Assembly: GCA_021234155.1 (NCBI GenBank)
Contig: JAJEKV010000083.1
Span: 3,002,241-3,066,240, forward strand
DNA: 64,000 bases
Direction of reading: 5' to 3'
Source of the DNA: Isoetes taiwanensis
Taxonomy: Eukaryota; Streptophyta; Lycopodiopsida; Isoetales; Isoetaceae
Shown here: positions 11,701-21,340 of the stretch, piece after piece
Numbering within the stretch: the stretch's first letter is position 1
How the letters are laid out: each line of letters opens with the position of its first letter
Program-made: the position numbers and the translations under genes
Notes under the pieces: generated by a model
Told to the model about the DNA's origin: nothing
Database searches by the model: none
What the model saw: only the letters and a program-made list of their open reading frames with translations

Positions 11701-14700
11701 TGAGAAACTCATCTGGCATTGTCAATATCATTTATAGATACTAAGACAAAACAGAAGATCTGCACATCTAGTAGAGTGTGGTTACTGAGTTGTCTACTGT
11801 GAGAACATGATTCACCCCCTTTTTTTTAAGGGGGAGGGGTGTTTGTTTTGCACAAAAATTATTTATAAAGTTCCATAGAAGATGTAGACAATGATCTCCA
11901 TGGACAATATCATGTAAATGGGGATACTAAACCATTTCAAGACAACATGCATACCACTGGACTACTTTGATAAGAGAACATGCCTGGAACAGGAAGCAGT
12001 TGAAGCATCCGCTTTTCTGCTGCAATCACATCCACTGCTTTTTCAAATAAAGCACTGGCCCTCGTTTCAAGCTTTTCCTTCAAGATCGTTGCTGCCAGCT
12101 TACCCAGAGTATCATACTCATGTACTACAATTAATCTATTATCTCCTGATGGAGTTGAAAATGCATCTAATGTTGGACAGTGACCCACTACTGCAGCTTC
12201 TGAATAATCACCCGAAAGGGTGGAAGTTGCAGCTGAACCAGAACCTGAAATGCCACTTCTACTGCATCCCAGCCTGCCAAGAGCCTTCTGCAAAAAGTCG
12301 TTTATGCACTTTCTAGTTGTGTCTCTGTCATCTAATATCTGTCTAGATTCTGGCAATATATAGTTTGTCACTTGCTCCACCATGCAGTATAAGACCACCG
12401 GAACAGTTGTCAGGACCGGGGAAATGCTGCCCAAGAGCTGTGAATAGTATCTCATATCCACATCCTGGAATGACAGAATAGAAAGAAAGCATGAGTTTTC
12501 TCTGATAATTGAAAGAAATCCTTTACCTATTAAATTAGCCATAGGAATCAAAGGTCATGTACTTCAGCTGATAATATTTAGTCAACCATTTGCAGCATGG
12601 TACACTCATCTGCGTAGACCTAGCTGTGCAGTCCAACATCTACAATGGCACATTTACCCTGTCCAACATACTATAACGAGAACCATTCTTGTGTTTCTCC
12701 TATTCTGATATTGGAATATCCAGTACATGAGCAGAGATCCATTTAACCTCATGGAGTTTCTTGTTTAGTCCATAACTACATCAATTAAATTCCATGATAT
12801 TATCTAGATTTGTGTATTTAATGAGCGAAAGAACTGAATAGCAAATTGGTCTTTTTATAGAGCCACTCTTCCACGAGCAAAAACAAGAGCAAGGAGCATT
12901 GTGTCCATCCCCATGTTTGATATAAATGAGTTTGACAAGATGTACTCACAATTGGAAGTAATACATTAGAAAAATCTGTGCTCTTAACAGATAGTTGTAT
13001 TTAGATTGTACAGGTACGTCTAAAGTTCAAATGCTACATTAGAAAAAACTGTGTTCTTAATGGATGCTAAGATGTACTAACGACAATTGGAAGTAATATA
13101 ATAGAAAAAAACTGTGCTCTTAATGGATAATTGTAGTTGGATTGTACAGGTACATCTAAGGTTCACATGCTACATGAGAAATAACTGCACTCTTAATAAA
13201 TAGTTGTATTTAGATTGTACAGGTACATCTAAAGTTCATATGCTGATTGAAAGCATTCAATAAGTCCACAGCTAACCACCAAGGTTTTGGGGCTGCCACA
13301 ATCTAGGATCAGATAAATTATGAGTGACAAAAGGAATACTTGTGCGGACTGAGAATACACTGGCTCCGGTAGCAAATTTTACAGTACCACATGTTTAACG
13401 CTCAAGACTTAAGGCACTTGAGCTGCCTAAGTATAAGCTTTTGGCCAAAGATCATATGAGATCTAAAATGCACTTGTGAATTCAAGTTCTGAATTCAAGT
13501 TCTGGTCCCATGTAGGTAGACTTCATCGTATTGCAAGCTCCATTAAAAATCTTCTCTGCAATGCTGTAGGTTTTTTCTAGCAGTGTCTCTGAGTCCAGAA
13601 TGCCCATCTATTCTCCCCAACTACCTTGCGGGGGTTAAGGGGCTCAAACTCGTATGCTCCTTAGGAAATCCCTCGAGCATAGTATGTCCTTTACCAGTCA
13701 TGATACAAAATAAGAGCCAAAATGCAAATTATAGACTGCCGGAAATGGTGTATCTGATCACAAATCCATATCTCTAATTCTATAAAAAAGGGCATACTAT
13801 AGACCCCCAACAGATTGCGCCATTTACGTATATGCTGCATATTAATAACTTATATTTTGTATTCACACTAATCAAGTACATATAATGTGGAAGGTTATCG
13901 AGAACTAACCTTCTCAGAAACAGCAAGAGGAACACTGACAGGTTGAGAATTTTTATCCATGATATCATACTCTTTCACTTGTGCAAAAAGTGTTCTGCAT
14001 GCCTCTGAAAAAGGCTTAACAATGTCATCATACGGGACAGAACCCTGCTCCTCCACCTTGTTGCCTTTCTTCTCAACTTTTTTATCTTTTGGCTTCTTCA
14101 CATCAGCTTGTTTCTGTTCATTATCATTTGTTTGTCCAAAAACTTTATTATAATATACATCAACAACAGCAACTCTCCTAGCTGGTTCATTTAATTTTGA
14201 TGCATATGCAAGTGCCCTCAATTCAGAAACTAATATTGGAGTCTGCACGGCAGGAAATTCAATGATGGAATCATTTGATTGCAATGACTGATCATTTGGT
14301 GCATCGATTGGATAATCTGGAGGTCTAACATATTTAACTACAATGTTAAGAACTGCACGAAAAATGCTTGTGCCCTCAGCAAGCCTGCTAATATATAATG
14401 AATTGCATCCAAGTCCAAGGCACCAGTACAGCCGACCAGTCACATAGGGTCTTTCCAATGTTGACTCCATGCTTCCTACATTTGCCGCCATTGTTATAAC
14501 CTGGACAAGGGAAAACTAATAGCAAGTTATCCCCATTGCACAGTAACACTTACAGTTTGTTCCTATAAACATCACAGATCAAAATTACTTAATCCATAAA
14601 GGCTTTTTGCAATGGTCCATTTTTGTCTCGTCTTGATTTCACTAGATTAACAGTTCCCAAAATATGTGATTAAATTACACAAGCTGAAACCAATTATTAT

Positions 14701-17700
14701 GCTAGAAACCTAAGAATCTAAATGGATACAGAATCATGCTTATTACAAACACGTGCTCGAACCCTTAAACCTTCTATTTCAACAGACTGCTTCTTGTACT
14801 ATACCTGCTTCCTTTACTGCATTGGCATTTCTAATTAGAAAAATGTTTGCTCATTCTTCTCCCCATCGATGGCATGTGATCAAGAGTAAATCAGTTACCA
14901 ACTTTGCTCTTTACAAGAACAATGCAAGTATCTATATCTGAGCAATCCAATTACAATTTCATCTTTACTTTCCCCAAGCAGATTTAAGATGGAACCTAAA
15001 GTGTAACATAAATGATAATCCGTCTGGTTTTGAACAGTCGAATAATCAGGTTCACGTAGCCTTTTCTCAAAAAATAAAGAGGACAGGTTCTTTAATCACT
15101 CAGACCTTGTGTTACTTTATTCATCTCCAAGTAAAAATTTCCTGCCATTCAACATGGTATTGTAGCTGTTCTGGTAATCCCATGTAAGAAAAACAAGAAA
15201 AAACAGATGGGAAAAAAAAAAAATGGAACCTCCCAATGGACTATGAGACTATTGGTAGTCAACTGCATATGTAGTTAGCTTACATTGTTAAGAACACTTT
15301 GTAGGTTGTCATTCTGGTTAGCCCAATATTTGAGCAGCTGAGTCAACATAAGCAGAAATGCTATTTCAGATACAGATGTCGGCAAGGTAGGCATCAATTA
15401 TCGATGCTTCCACCACCTTAAAAGACGCACACCAAAAGGAATGTAGTAAGGTGCCATCGCAGAAGAGAGGTGTTTCCTGTCCAGAACTAGAGCAGCAAGT
15501 TTTGCATGCTCTTCTCATGGAGTTCTTATTGTCATCAGTCCTATAAATGTTCTTGGAATTTGTTCTAAAGTCCATCTAGAATGCTCTCCTATTGAATCGC
15601 AGCTCTAATCCTAATAAGATGCAGCCACATCATAGATACCTTCATAAATGCATATAACACACTGAATAAAATCATAACCATCCATATTTTATATCCTTCC
15701 CAGAAAATGGTGCAAACCTAATAGCACTCGGTTACCTTATTCTCACAGTTCTTGAGATTTTGCTCTGCCTCAGCAACTGACGACTTTAACCTTTGAAGCT
15801 CCTGCTTGAAATCTAACACAGGCACCTCTTTGTTTACAGATGCCTTTTTTTTGCTACTAGCTGCAGCTGTTGCCTTATCTTTGTTTCCTTTTCCTAGAAA
15901 AAAAAAAACCAAATGTATTAATATTTGCGGTGGAATGTACTGAAGTAGAAGAAATTATCTGAATTCATAATTCCATAAACCGCCACCTGCTGCAGCACCC
16001 TTTTGGTCTTTTGAGGTTGACTTAGAAGATACTGCTGGTCCTGGCATAGGATTCTCTGTTTCTTTCTTGACGTTTTCTTTCTCAAACCTCAAGCGTTCTC
16101 TTTCTTTGTTAATAGCTGATTTGACAGCATCTTTTGCAGCAACAATTTGTTCTTGCGCAGTGTTCACAGATTGTTTCGCATCCTGCCATCAATCAGCAGC
16201 ATCAGAATTTAGGTTCCAAATTGATTGTCTGATAGTTTTGTACTATTCATACTTGTTAAACTCCTCAAAATATTACTGCTAGAATAACTAAATGGAAGTC
16301 CTCACAATATTAGTCCTAGAGATGTAGTGTCATATACCTAGGGAACTAGGTTGAGATTTATAAAACTACTTTAACAGAGATATCCAGAAGTCAGGACACC
16401 ACTTTCTAGACCATATCCCTTAACCCTCCCATATGTAATGCTTAGTTAGTAAACAGTTTTTGTCAATATATGAAGGTGAAAAATTTATATTCTTCATTAC
16501 TCGTCCATTTAGTTCTGTTCAGGCTCTTACTTCTAACTCTTTTCTAGTTGCTTCTAGTAAAGACGCCCTCCTCGATTCTTCTTGCCTATGCTCAAAGTCT
16601 TGGTCCAATCTTGACCTAACTTTACCAAATAATCTCCCCAGTATTAAATGGACCAGATAAGATTAAACTAAAAAATGATCTGAGGCAATCAGAGAATGTA
16701 TTCAGCACAAGAGTGATGCCTTTTCATGAAAATGAGCGTACACCTTAGTACAAGATGTTTATTTATCAAACTGATCTTGTTAAAGTACTTTATGTTACTT
16801 CTGAAATACCTACCGCAGCACCTATTGCCCATAGCTATACATGAATCAGTTGCCTCATCCATAATGAAGTGACAATCCCTCCAAATCATTTCTATTACCT
16901 ACCATAAATAAGCTGAATAAAAAGGTCTGGGGTGAGCCAGTCTTCAACAGCCACATCTTTCTTTTTATCAACCTTTTCCTAAAGAATTCAAAAAACAAAT
17001 TTATCAATACCCTATATTACAGGCTGCATCACATGCCATAAAATTTCCACAGTAAAATGCCGCACAGTGCTATGTTGAATTCACAATATAATGCCACCGC
17101 ATACTTGCTATCTTACTTGGTATTTTCCTATTCTGCTTTGATTTTACTCCGTTAATAGGTAAACATTGAACCATAATACGCTTGGGCTTATTCGGGAGTT
17201 TCCCAAATAACCCTTAGAAATTACACTCCTATAGGTGTACCTTTGCTGCCTTTAAGGAGATTCCTAGCTCCGAACCATCAATAAACATCTCCTGCACGCC
17301 GCACAAATAATATGTTTAGCAAGATGTAGCATCAAGCCCATAAGGAGACTCATTGTCTGCAGATGTAGTTTTCCGCGTGCATTTTCTTGATCATTGCCCA
17401 GCTGGGACTAGGGAGTTAGACAATGCTGCCACATTACCTCATCAGCCATTTCTTGAGCATCAACAACAGTAATTGTAAAATCTGTAGATGATGCATTAAC
17501 CAACTCCGCAGCCTTACTGGCGTTAAGATTTCCGTCCATAGTTTCTACACATGCAGCAATTGGAGTCCATGTGATAGGAAAATGTGGTAAAGGTGGTTCC
17601 TGCACATCAATTTTCCAACCATAAACCAATCGAAATGTCCGATAATGCAGCTGGGAGAGAGGATTTAATTAAGGTTCCATTTAGAAGCCTACCTCCCCTT

Positions 17701-17806
17701 CCTTGTATCGTGGTGGAGCTGGAGTTCCTTTTGATATGACAGGAGCACCCTTTTTGGAGGCTGCTTTTGCAGGAGCTTTCGCCGGAGGAGCTTTTGCAGG
17801 AGGCAT
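3490..17806 (-). CDS. SPAG17: SPAG17/PF6-like axonemal central-pair apparatus protein, about 23 exons
   Basis: Ortholog of animal SPAG17 and Chlamydomonas PF6, the scaffold of the C1a projection of the 9+2 axoneme needed for flagellar beating. Exons read on the minus strand: 17806-17693, 17599-17438 (or from 17650), 17291-17241, 16978-16903, 16182-15987, 15893-15736, 15476-15417, 14500-13910, 12464-11966, 11288-11164, 10815-10516, 9243-9046, 8325-7903, 7745-7647, 7130-6216, 5827-5062, 4876-4562, 4490-4386, 4315-4254, 4189-4000, 3921-3829, 3749-3678, 3567-3490. All use GT-AG ends. Phases agree except at exons 4/5, 16 and 18-20. The ATG at 17806 has an in-frame TGA seven codons upstream; the stop is TAG at 3490-3492. 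The total is about 1,880 codons, somewhat shorter than the roughly 2,200 of animals. Either a functional gene with consensus errors or an early pseudogene. Confidence 0.85.
4254..4876 (-). CDS. SPAG17: SPAG17 exons 17-19
   Basis: Exon 17 (4876-4562) encodes a charged coiled-coil-like helix (VSVAEKEAQRVEEIARKECE) and ends TKYQ. Exon 18 (4490-4386) is a basic Ser/Arg linker (SGDRVKARRVSTS). Exon 19 (4315-4254) encodes LMKAEHVATLYREQYDM. Exon 18 ends in phase 0 at ACT/GTAAGG while exon 19 needs phase 1, so one base is unaccounted for. A weaker in-phase donor (CTC/GTGCAG at about 4407) would resolve it by dropping 22 bases. Confidence 0.65.
5062..5827 (-). CDS. SPAG17: SPAG17 exon 16, with a likely 1-base frameshift
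   Basis: The exon starts RNESFCYTDSIGNGF and includes SPRLFVMFEGGCGFEIL, matching the family's PRFFVMYADGSGMELL-type block. The reading frame runs well to YREIYEYPLPLDA (about 5220) and would then stop at 5186. The next frame carries the obvious continuation, YKLWDLQRYEGIHEA through DRIQM, up to a good donor at 5062. The exon is 766 bp, one base too many for its phase-0 borders. No intron of sensible size can bridge the shift. Confidence 0.75.
6216..7130 (-). CDS. SPAG17: SPAG17 exon 15: Lys-rich linker and TRED/HADGT block
   Basis: One 305-codon exon. It opens with a long Lys/Glu/Ser-rich linker, then TICTREDLVVIV and LVHHADGTEI, which align with the paired TREDKVVI and VDHADGTRI signatures of animal SPAG17. 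The second half includes the repeated beta-type motif SILYSDGDRIIFKP. It ends at a strong CTG/GTAAGT donor. Confidence 0.85.
7647..11288 (-). CDS. SPAG17: SPAG17 exons 10-14
   Basis: Exon 10 (11288-11164) encodes GMPKDAALPYSKRKALL in the frame fixed by the phase-1 junction. Exon 11 (10815-10516) is a 100-codon mixed domain ending GNVPTQ. Exon 12 (9243-9046) starts VPFGDFCGYVDADRLP. Exon 13 (8325-7903) starts DGNAILLRAAEDKK and has the repeating strand pattern typical of the middle of SPAG17. Exon 14 (7745-7647) carries ILFRNGNVSEF, matching the family's ILFADGAVS-type motif. All junctions in this block keep phase. An extra decoy copy of exon 10 lies upstream in the intron (11531-11848). Confidence 0.8.
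8704..8749. repeat. (AAT)n microsatellite in SPAG17 intron 12
   Basis: About 15 uninterrupted AAT triplets inside the 0.8-kb intron between exons 12 and 13. The rest of this intron (8326-9045) shows nothing I recognise. Confidence 0.9.
9244..10515. other. SPAG17 intron 11, no recognised content
   Basis: A 1.27-kb intron bounded by good donor and acceptor sites. It contains a 126-codon plus-strand open frame (9540-9920) with no family resemblance and unusual Trp/His/Tyr richness, which I treat as chance. Several near-repeats of a gtaaagtta-type string lie around 9950-10110. Confidence 0.5.
11211..11848. repeat. 320-bp tandem duplication containing part of SPAG17 exon 10
   Basis: Two head-to-tail units, 11211-11530 and 11531-11848, about 95% alike by eye and both ending in a T-rich/G-rich aagggggaggggg-type tract. 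The first unit contains the 5' portion of functional exon 10 with its acceptor. The second repeats the acceptor and about 78 bases of exon but lacks the 3' end of the exon and its donor, and has an extra AT dinucleotide (tgcatatcttt versus tgcatcttt). Confidence 0.9.
11538..11611 (-). pseudogene. decoy partial copy of SPAG17 exon 10
   Basis: Lies in the intron between exons 9 and 10, so it is met by the spliceosome before the true exon 10. It keeps the attcag/GTTCTGG acceptor but has a 2-base insertion and no donor at the duplicated edge. Use of this acceptor would shift the frame. Confidence 0.7.
11966..14500 (-). CDS. SPAG17: SPAG17 exons 8-9: conserved central region
   Basis: Exon 8 (14500-13910, 197 codons) contains a globular stretch (RPYVTGRLYWCLGLG) and a Lys-rich linker, and ends at an AAG/GTTAGT donor. 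Exon 9 (12464-11966) opens with DVDMRYYSQLLGSI and continues VPVVLYCMVEQV, the most recognisable SPAG17 block: animals have a closely similar MRYY motif followed by a hydrophobic segment and an MLEQV-type ending. The exon ends in phase 1 at CAAA/GTAGTC, which fits exon 10. The 1.45-kb intron between them contains a diverged tandem repeat. Confidence 0.85.
12939..13245. repeat. diverged tandem repeat in SPAG17 intron 8
   Basis: Three imperfect units share the strings ttagattgtacaggtac and ctgtgctcttaa, at spacings of roughly 130 and 80 bases. The rest of the 12465-13909 intron shows no recognisable feature. Confidence 0.7.
14501..15416. other. SPAG17 intron 7, no recognised content
   Basis: AT-rich intron between the uncertain exon 7 and exon 8. 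I see no conserved coding or repeat structure apart from a 13-base A run near 15210. Confidence 0.5.
15417..17806 (-). CDS. SPAG17: SPAG17 exons 1-7: N-terminal part
   Basis: Exon 1 encodes a Pro/Ala/Lys-rich start (MPPAKAPPAKAPAKA), like the basic N termini of the family. Exon 2 has two in-phase acceptors (17650 or 17599), adding or omitting 17 codons. Exon 4 contains VEDWLTPDLFIQLIYG and ends in phase 1, while exon 5 begins in phase 0 (DAKQSVNTAQEQ), so two bases (mod 3) are missing between them. An 8-base candidate microexon at 16814-16821 would fix this. Exons 5-6 encode a charged Lys/Glu-rich helix that continues cleanly across the splice (KGAAAG/KGNKDK). Exon 7 (60 bp, 15476-15417) is supported only by splice sites and phase, so it is the least certain. 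Confidence 0.65.
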
Positions 17807-18060
17807 AATGGCAGCTTTAGCTACTCAATTCCCAACGAGAAGAGTGCAAAATAGATAACACAGTTCCGATTCTGGTCCCATATTTAAGAGCTGCCGGAAG
17901 TTTTGTTTGATGAATAGAGATTTTGAGACGAGCAGAAGATGCGAGGAGACATGCTTACGTAGCCTCTTATTGTGCGGCACGTGGATAAACAAATTACACA
18001 AATTATAATCCTAACGTTATGGGTGGTGGAGGTTAACCTAATCTCGAATTCCATTTCTTA
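17807..18060 (-). promoter_or_regulatory. presumed SPAG17 5' UTR and promoter
   Basis: Region directly upstream of the chosen ATG. It includes the in-frame stop that supports the start. The string taacgttatgggtggtggag near 18013 recurs at about 18443 and 18570, tying this region to the tandem repeat farther upstream. No TATA box is convincing. Confidence 0.3.
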
Positions 18061-18117
18061 CCTAATCATTCTTGAATTTTGATCTTCATTGAGAGAACTA
18101 GCGATTGCGAGAGGACT

Positions 18118-18366
18118 TCATTGAACCGCTCCGCTCTCCGCTGAGTACATTTGCTTCTTTTCAATCAACCTGAGCCTAAATTGATGGCGAGACGACGCCG
18201 ACAAAGACGCAGACCACTGAGGCACATCAATGTAGGCCTCCTGCTCGATTCTTTCCGCCTTATTGCGCAGAGGCCAAGAAATGCGGCTCTGCTCCTCCTC
18301 CGCCTCCGCCTCTGATTCCAGCTCCAATTGCTCCCGCTCTAATTCTTGCTCCAGCTCCACAACCAA
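18118..18366 (-). CDS. short Glu-rich open frame, unknown
   Basis: About 82 codons in a block noticeably richer in G+C than its flanks. Residues 3-26 are almost entirely Glu, Leu, Gln and Ala (VELEQELEREQLELESEAEA), predicting a charged helix; the second half is Arg/Ser/Gln-rich. There is no ATG at the start of the open frame and no donor site that I trust. It may be an exon of an unannotated gene, an upstream exon of SPAG17, or a chance frame across a purine-rich tract. I do not recognise a family. Confidence 0.25.
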   Translation of the reverse strand: MVVELEQELEREQLELESEAEAEEEQSRISWPLRNKAERIEQEAYIDVPQWSASLSASSRHQFRLRLIEKKQMYSAESGAVQ

Positions 18367-18432
18367 ATTTATTGTTAAAGTATATATTAGTAATCCTAAA
18401 TAAACAAATTACACAAATAATACATACACTGC

Positions 18433-18686
18433 AAGTGCATCGTAACGTTATGGGTGGTGGAGGTTATCCGTGGTAAACTCATCGGCGCTGCCATGAGTGA
18501 AGTGTGCGACGAATGGCATTGCCAACTGCGGGTTTATACACGGGTGACCTCATACACCCAAGTGCATCGTAACGTTATGGGTGGTGGAGGTTATCCGTGG
18601 TAAACTCATCGGCGCTGCCATGAGTGAAGTGTGCGACGAATGGCATTGCCAACTGCGGGTTTATACACGGGTGACCTCATACACCC
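18433..18686. repeat. 127-bp tandem duplication
   Basis: Two head-to-tail copies, both starting aagtgcatcgtaacgttatg and essentially identical. A third partial copy of the first 25 bases or so lies at about 18013, next to the SPAG17 5' end, together with a shared aaacaaattacacaaat string. A plus-strand open frame crosses the second copy (18581-18787), but without conservation I do not call it a gene. Confidence 0.85.
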
Positions 18687-19200
18687 AAGAGGCTGCAATG
18701 CGTGATTCACGGGACCTGAAATTTCGGAATAGCTTGAAGAACTGTCGAAGCAAGTCCTTGTGGAGCTTGTGTAGGAGGAAGAACTGATTTTATTTATGTT
18801 TAATAAAAAAATTAATAGCTAGTTATTCATTAATTGTCAATATATTTTATTTCATCAATAATAAATTATTCAATAATTATTATGAAACCAGTAACTTAAT
18901 ATCATTTAATTCATTTCAATCTAATAATTATTATGAAACCAGTAACTTAATATCATTTAATTCATTTTAATCTAAAACTTTTGTTAAAGTATTTTTAAAA
19001 GTGTAAAATTTTGTAAATTGTGAAAATCGCTTATCAAACCATCAGATTTTATTCGAAATTATCACGATTGCCAAATTTTGAATCTGTTTGAAATTGTTAT
19101 GTCTTTGAAATGTCTAATTTTAGATAGATTCAAATGAAAATTAGTTTAAAAATCAATTTTATTCTTTTAACCATTATAGTTTTAATTTAAAGATAAACTT

Positions 19201-19225
19201 AGGGTCCATTGAGACCCGTGGTTAA
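19201..19225 (+). mobile_element. possible left terminal inverted repeat of a PIF/Harbinger element
   Basis: The string gggtccattgagacccgtgg follows tta, resembling the GG-starting termini and TWA target sites of plant PIF/Harbinger elements. It lies 0.6 kb beyond the transposase 3' end and immediately outside the hairpin array. I could not find its inverted partner in the window. Confidence 0.35.
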
Positions 19226-19570
19226 GTTAAGTTAAGTTAAAAAAAATTAACTAGCTAGTTTAACTTAACTATAACAATTGTATTCGCACCCAAAAGGGTT
19301 AACTTCCTATTAAATACTAAACTTAACTAGGACAAGCAAAATATGTTCACACCCACCATAGTTAAGTTAATAATTTTAACCTAACTAAACAACATGGGTT
19401 GTTGTTCAGACATTGTCCTATTAGGTTAGTAGTAACCGAAATGCCTTCGCACACGCCATTAGTTAAGTTACAACTTTAACTTAACTAGAATGCCTTCAGA
19501 CCATTCTAGTTAAGTTTATTGTTTTAAACTTAACCAATTGCCTTCACACATGTTCTAGTTAAGTTATCTA
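19221..19570. repeat. array of TTAAGTTA hairpins (subterminal repeat)
   Basis: About a dozen copies of gttaagtta or its complement, often paired as inverted repeats with 4-10-base loops (for example at 19459-19486 and 19507-19535). They are separated by related spacers such as gccttcgcacacgcc and gccttcacacatgttc. The period is roughly 60 bases. Arrays like this beside a transposase gene are typical of subterminal transposase-binding sites. Confidence 0.7.
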
Positions 19571-19806
19571 CATGTTCAATGATTTTGCTTTATTTACCTA
19601 CCTTTAGATATAAAATTACAATAGTATAAAGTCTATATGCCAAACAAAATACACCATACTATGTTTTGAGCATACTAAAGAAATATAGATATCTTTTTAT
19701 GGCATAATGTTATGATCATATGAGTTACCATACAATTACAATGAGTTCGTATGACGAAAACGTATACCATACATTATAAACTTACGAGTAAAAGCAGTTT
19801 CTAGAT

Positions 19807-21340
19807 TCATGTAAATACCAAGTACTCTTTCAAGGATTCTCGAATATTAAGACCCTCTTGAATCTCAAGACTCTCTAATGTGCCGCTCTCAACTTCATTA
19901 TTAACTTCAAGGCCCTCTACCATAGAAGTTCCACTCTCAACTTCATTGTCATCATCATTATTCTCAACTTCATGATCATTATCATTCCCTTCAAGTTGTC
20001 GAAGTCTTAATTGTTCCAACTCCTCATCCACATTAGCTTCACCAATATCAATTAGCGTTTGTGAAGGATGCAACATGCATGTGCAACTGTTGGAACATAC
20101 ATGGGCTTCATCCGCAACCTTGTGTCAAGACATTTGAACTTGCCTTTTAAGAGCCCAAATCCTTGCTCGATGTATAAGCGTCCATGTTTCAACTTCTTGT
20201 TAAATATAGCCTCTACAAATACAACAATGTTATTTAAATATTCAAAAAGACAATAGAAAGAACTAACTTCTTACCCGCAATAGTTAATTGCCTAGGATCC
20301 TTTGATATGGTACCATCAACCATGAAGAACATTTATAACCATTATCTCCCAACAAGTATGGTTTTAGCTCCCTCCTAAAGACAATATCCACAAGAGGGTG
20401 CTTGCAATAGTTGGCATTCTTCAATCCTTTTCTTGAGACATGAATTTCTCAAGATTTCTAACATCATGTACGTGGATCCAGGATATCCACGAAATATGTC
20501 CAGGAATCTTCGCTTTGTATCACAAACTGCTTGCATAATGATGCTAAATCTGCATTTTCATCGTAGTAATCAAACCCAGCTGGACCTGCAGGTTGTATGA
20601 TTTGAAAGTGGGTACAATCGATTGCACCAGCTGCAAAAGCAAAAGTGTTAGTCATGAGTTGTTTTGCTGGTTCATCCTTCACACAAGATCATCATATCTA
20701 TAAGTTATCCTAATTCCATTCAAGCTCATCTCATTCTTGAATTCTATAACTGAAGAATCAACAACAAATTTGACAAAATTGAAATCAACAACAAAATTGA
20801 CAAAAGCATAGATCATGAGACTGAAACTCACCAACATTTGGCAATTTCGAAACTTGTTGAAATCCAAAGATCGATCTCCTCTAAGTCTCGCACCGATGGG
20901 AATTTTATTTCATGTCCAAACACTTCCACAATAGCTTTGCAAACTTCCATCACTATCATATGTGCACTACTCTCCCCTATACCAAATTTCTCCGATAGGA
21001 TAAAATAATCCGACCCTCTAAACAATTTTAGCAGGCAACATCCTACTCTAACATCCACAGGGATAGCCTTTCTATAATGCGTGTCTTGCTTTTCAATCTC
21101 ATCACTCAAACTGTTGCATAAAAACTCAAAGCAATCCTTTGACATCCTAAAGGTCCTCTTCCACCTTGCATCATCGTAATATCCCTTTACGAAGCGATCA
21201 AACCAAGTAAAGCTTCTTGGCTTCACCCACCACTCGCCTAAACGATGTCCACAAATGTTCTCATACCCTAAAACTTGCAATGTGGTAACCTCATCTTGTA
21301 CTAGCTTGCCGATGGAGTTATCTTCATTTTGTTGTAGCAA
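19807..21340 (-). pseudogene. PIF/Harbinger (HARBI1-like) DDE transposase, decayed
   Basis: Reading the minus strand: an N-terminal helical region (WFDRFVKGYYDDARWKRTF), a conserved helix-turn-helix-like block, then LPNV joined over an intron (about 20830 to 20632, GT-AG) to AGAIDCTHFQI, which holds the first catalytic Asp. LGDNGYKC near 20340 holds the second Asp, and YIEQGFGLLKGKFKC near 20160 the catalytic Glu. The C terminus is acidic and repeats NEVESGT. Single-base shifts near 20873 and 20553 and stops near 20392 and 20285 break the frame, and no ATG begins the open N-terminal frame. The family cuts and pastes DNA into TWA targets with the help of a Myb-like partner; a broken Myb/SANT gene lies 4 kb away on the same strand. 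Confidence 0.8.

Noticed and set aside
18581-18787. Plus-strand open frame over the second 127-bp repeat
   Set aside because: It begins inside a tandem repeat without ATG and shows no conservation.
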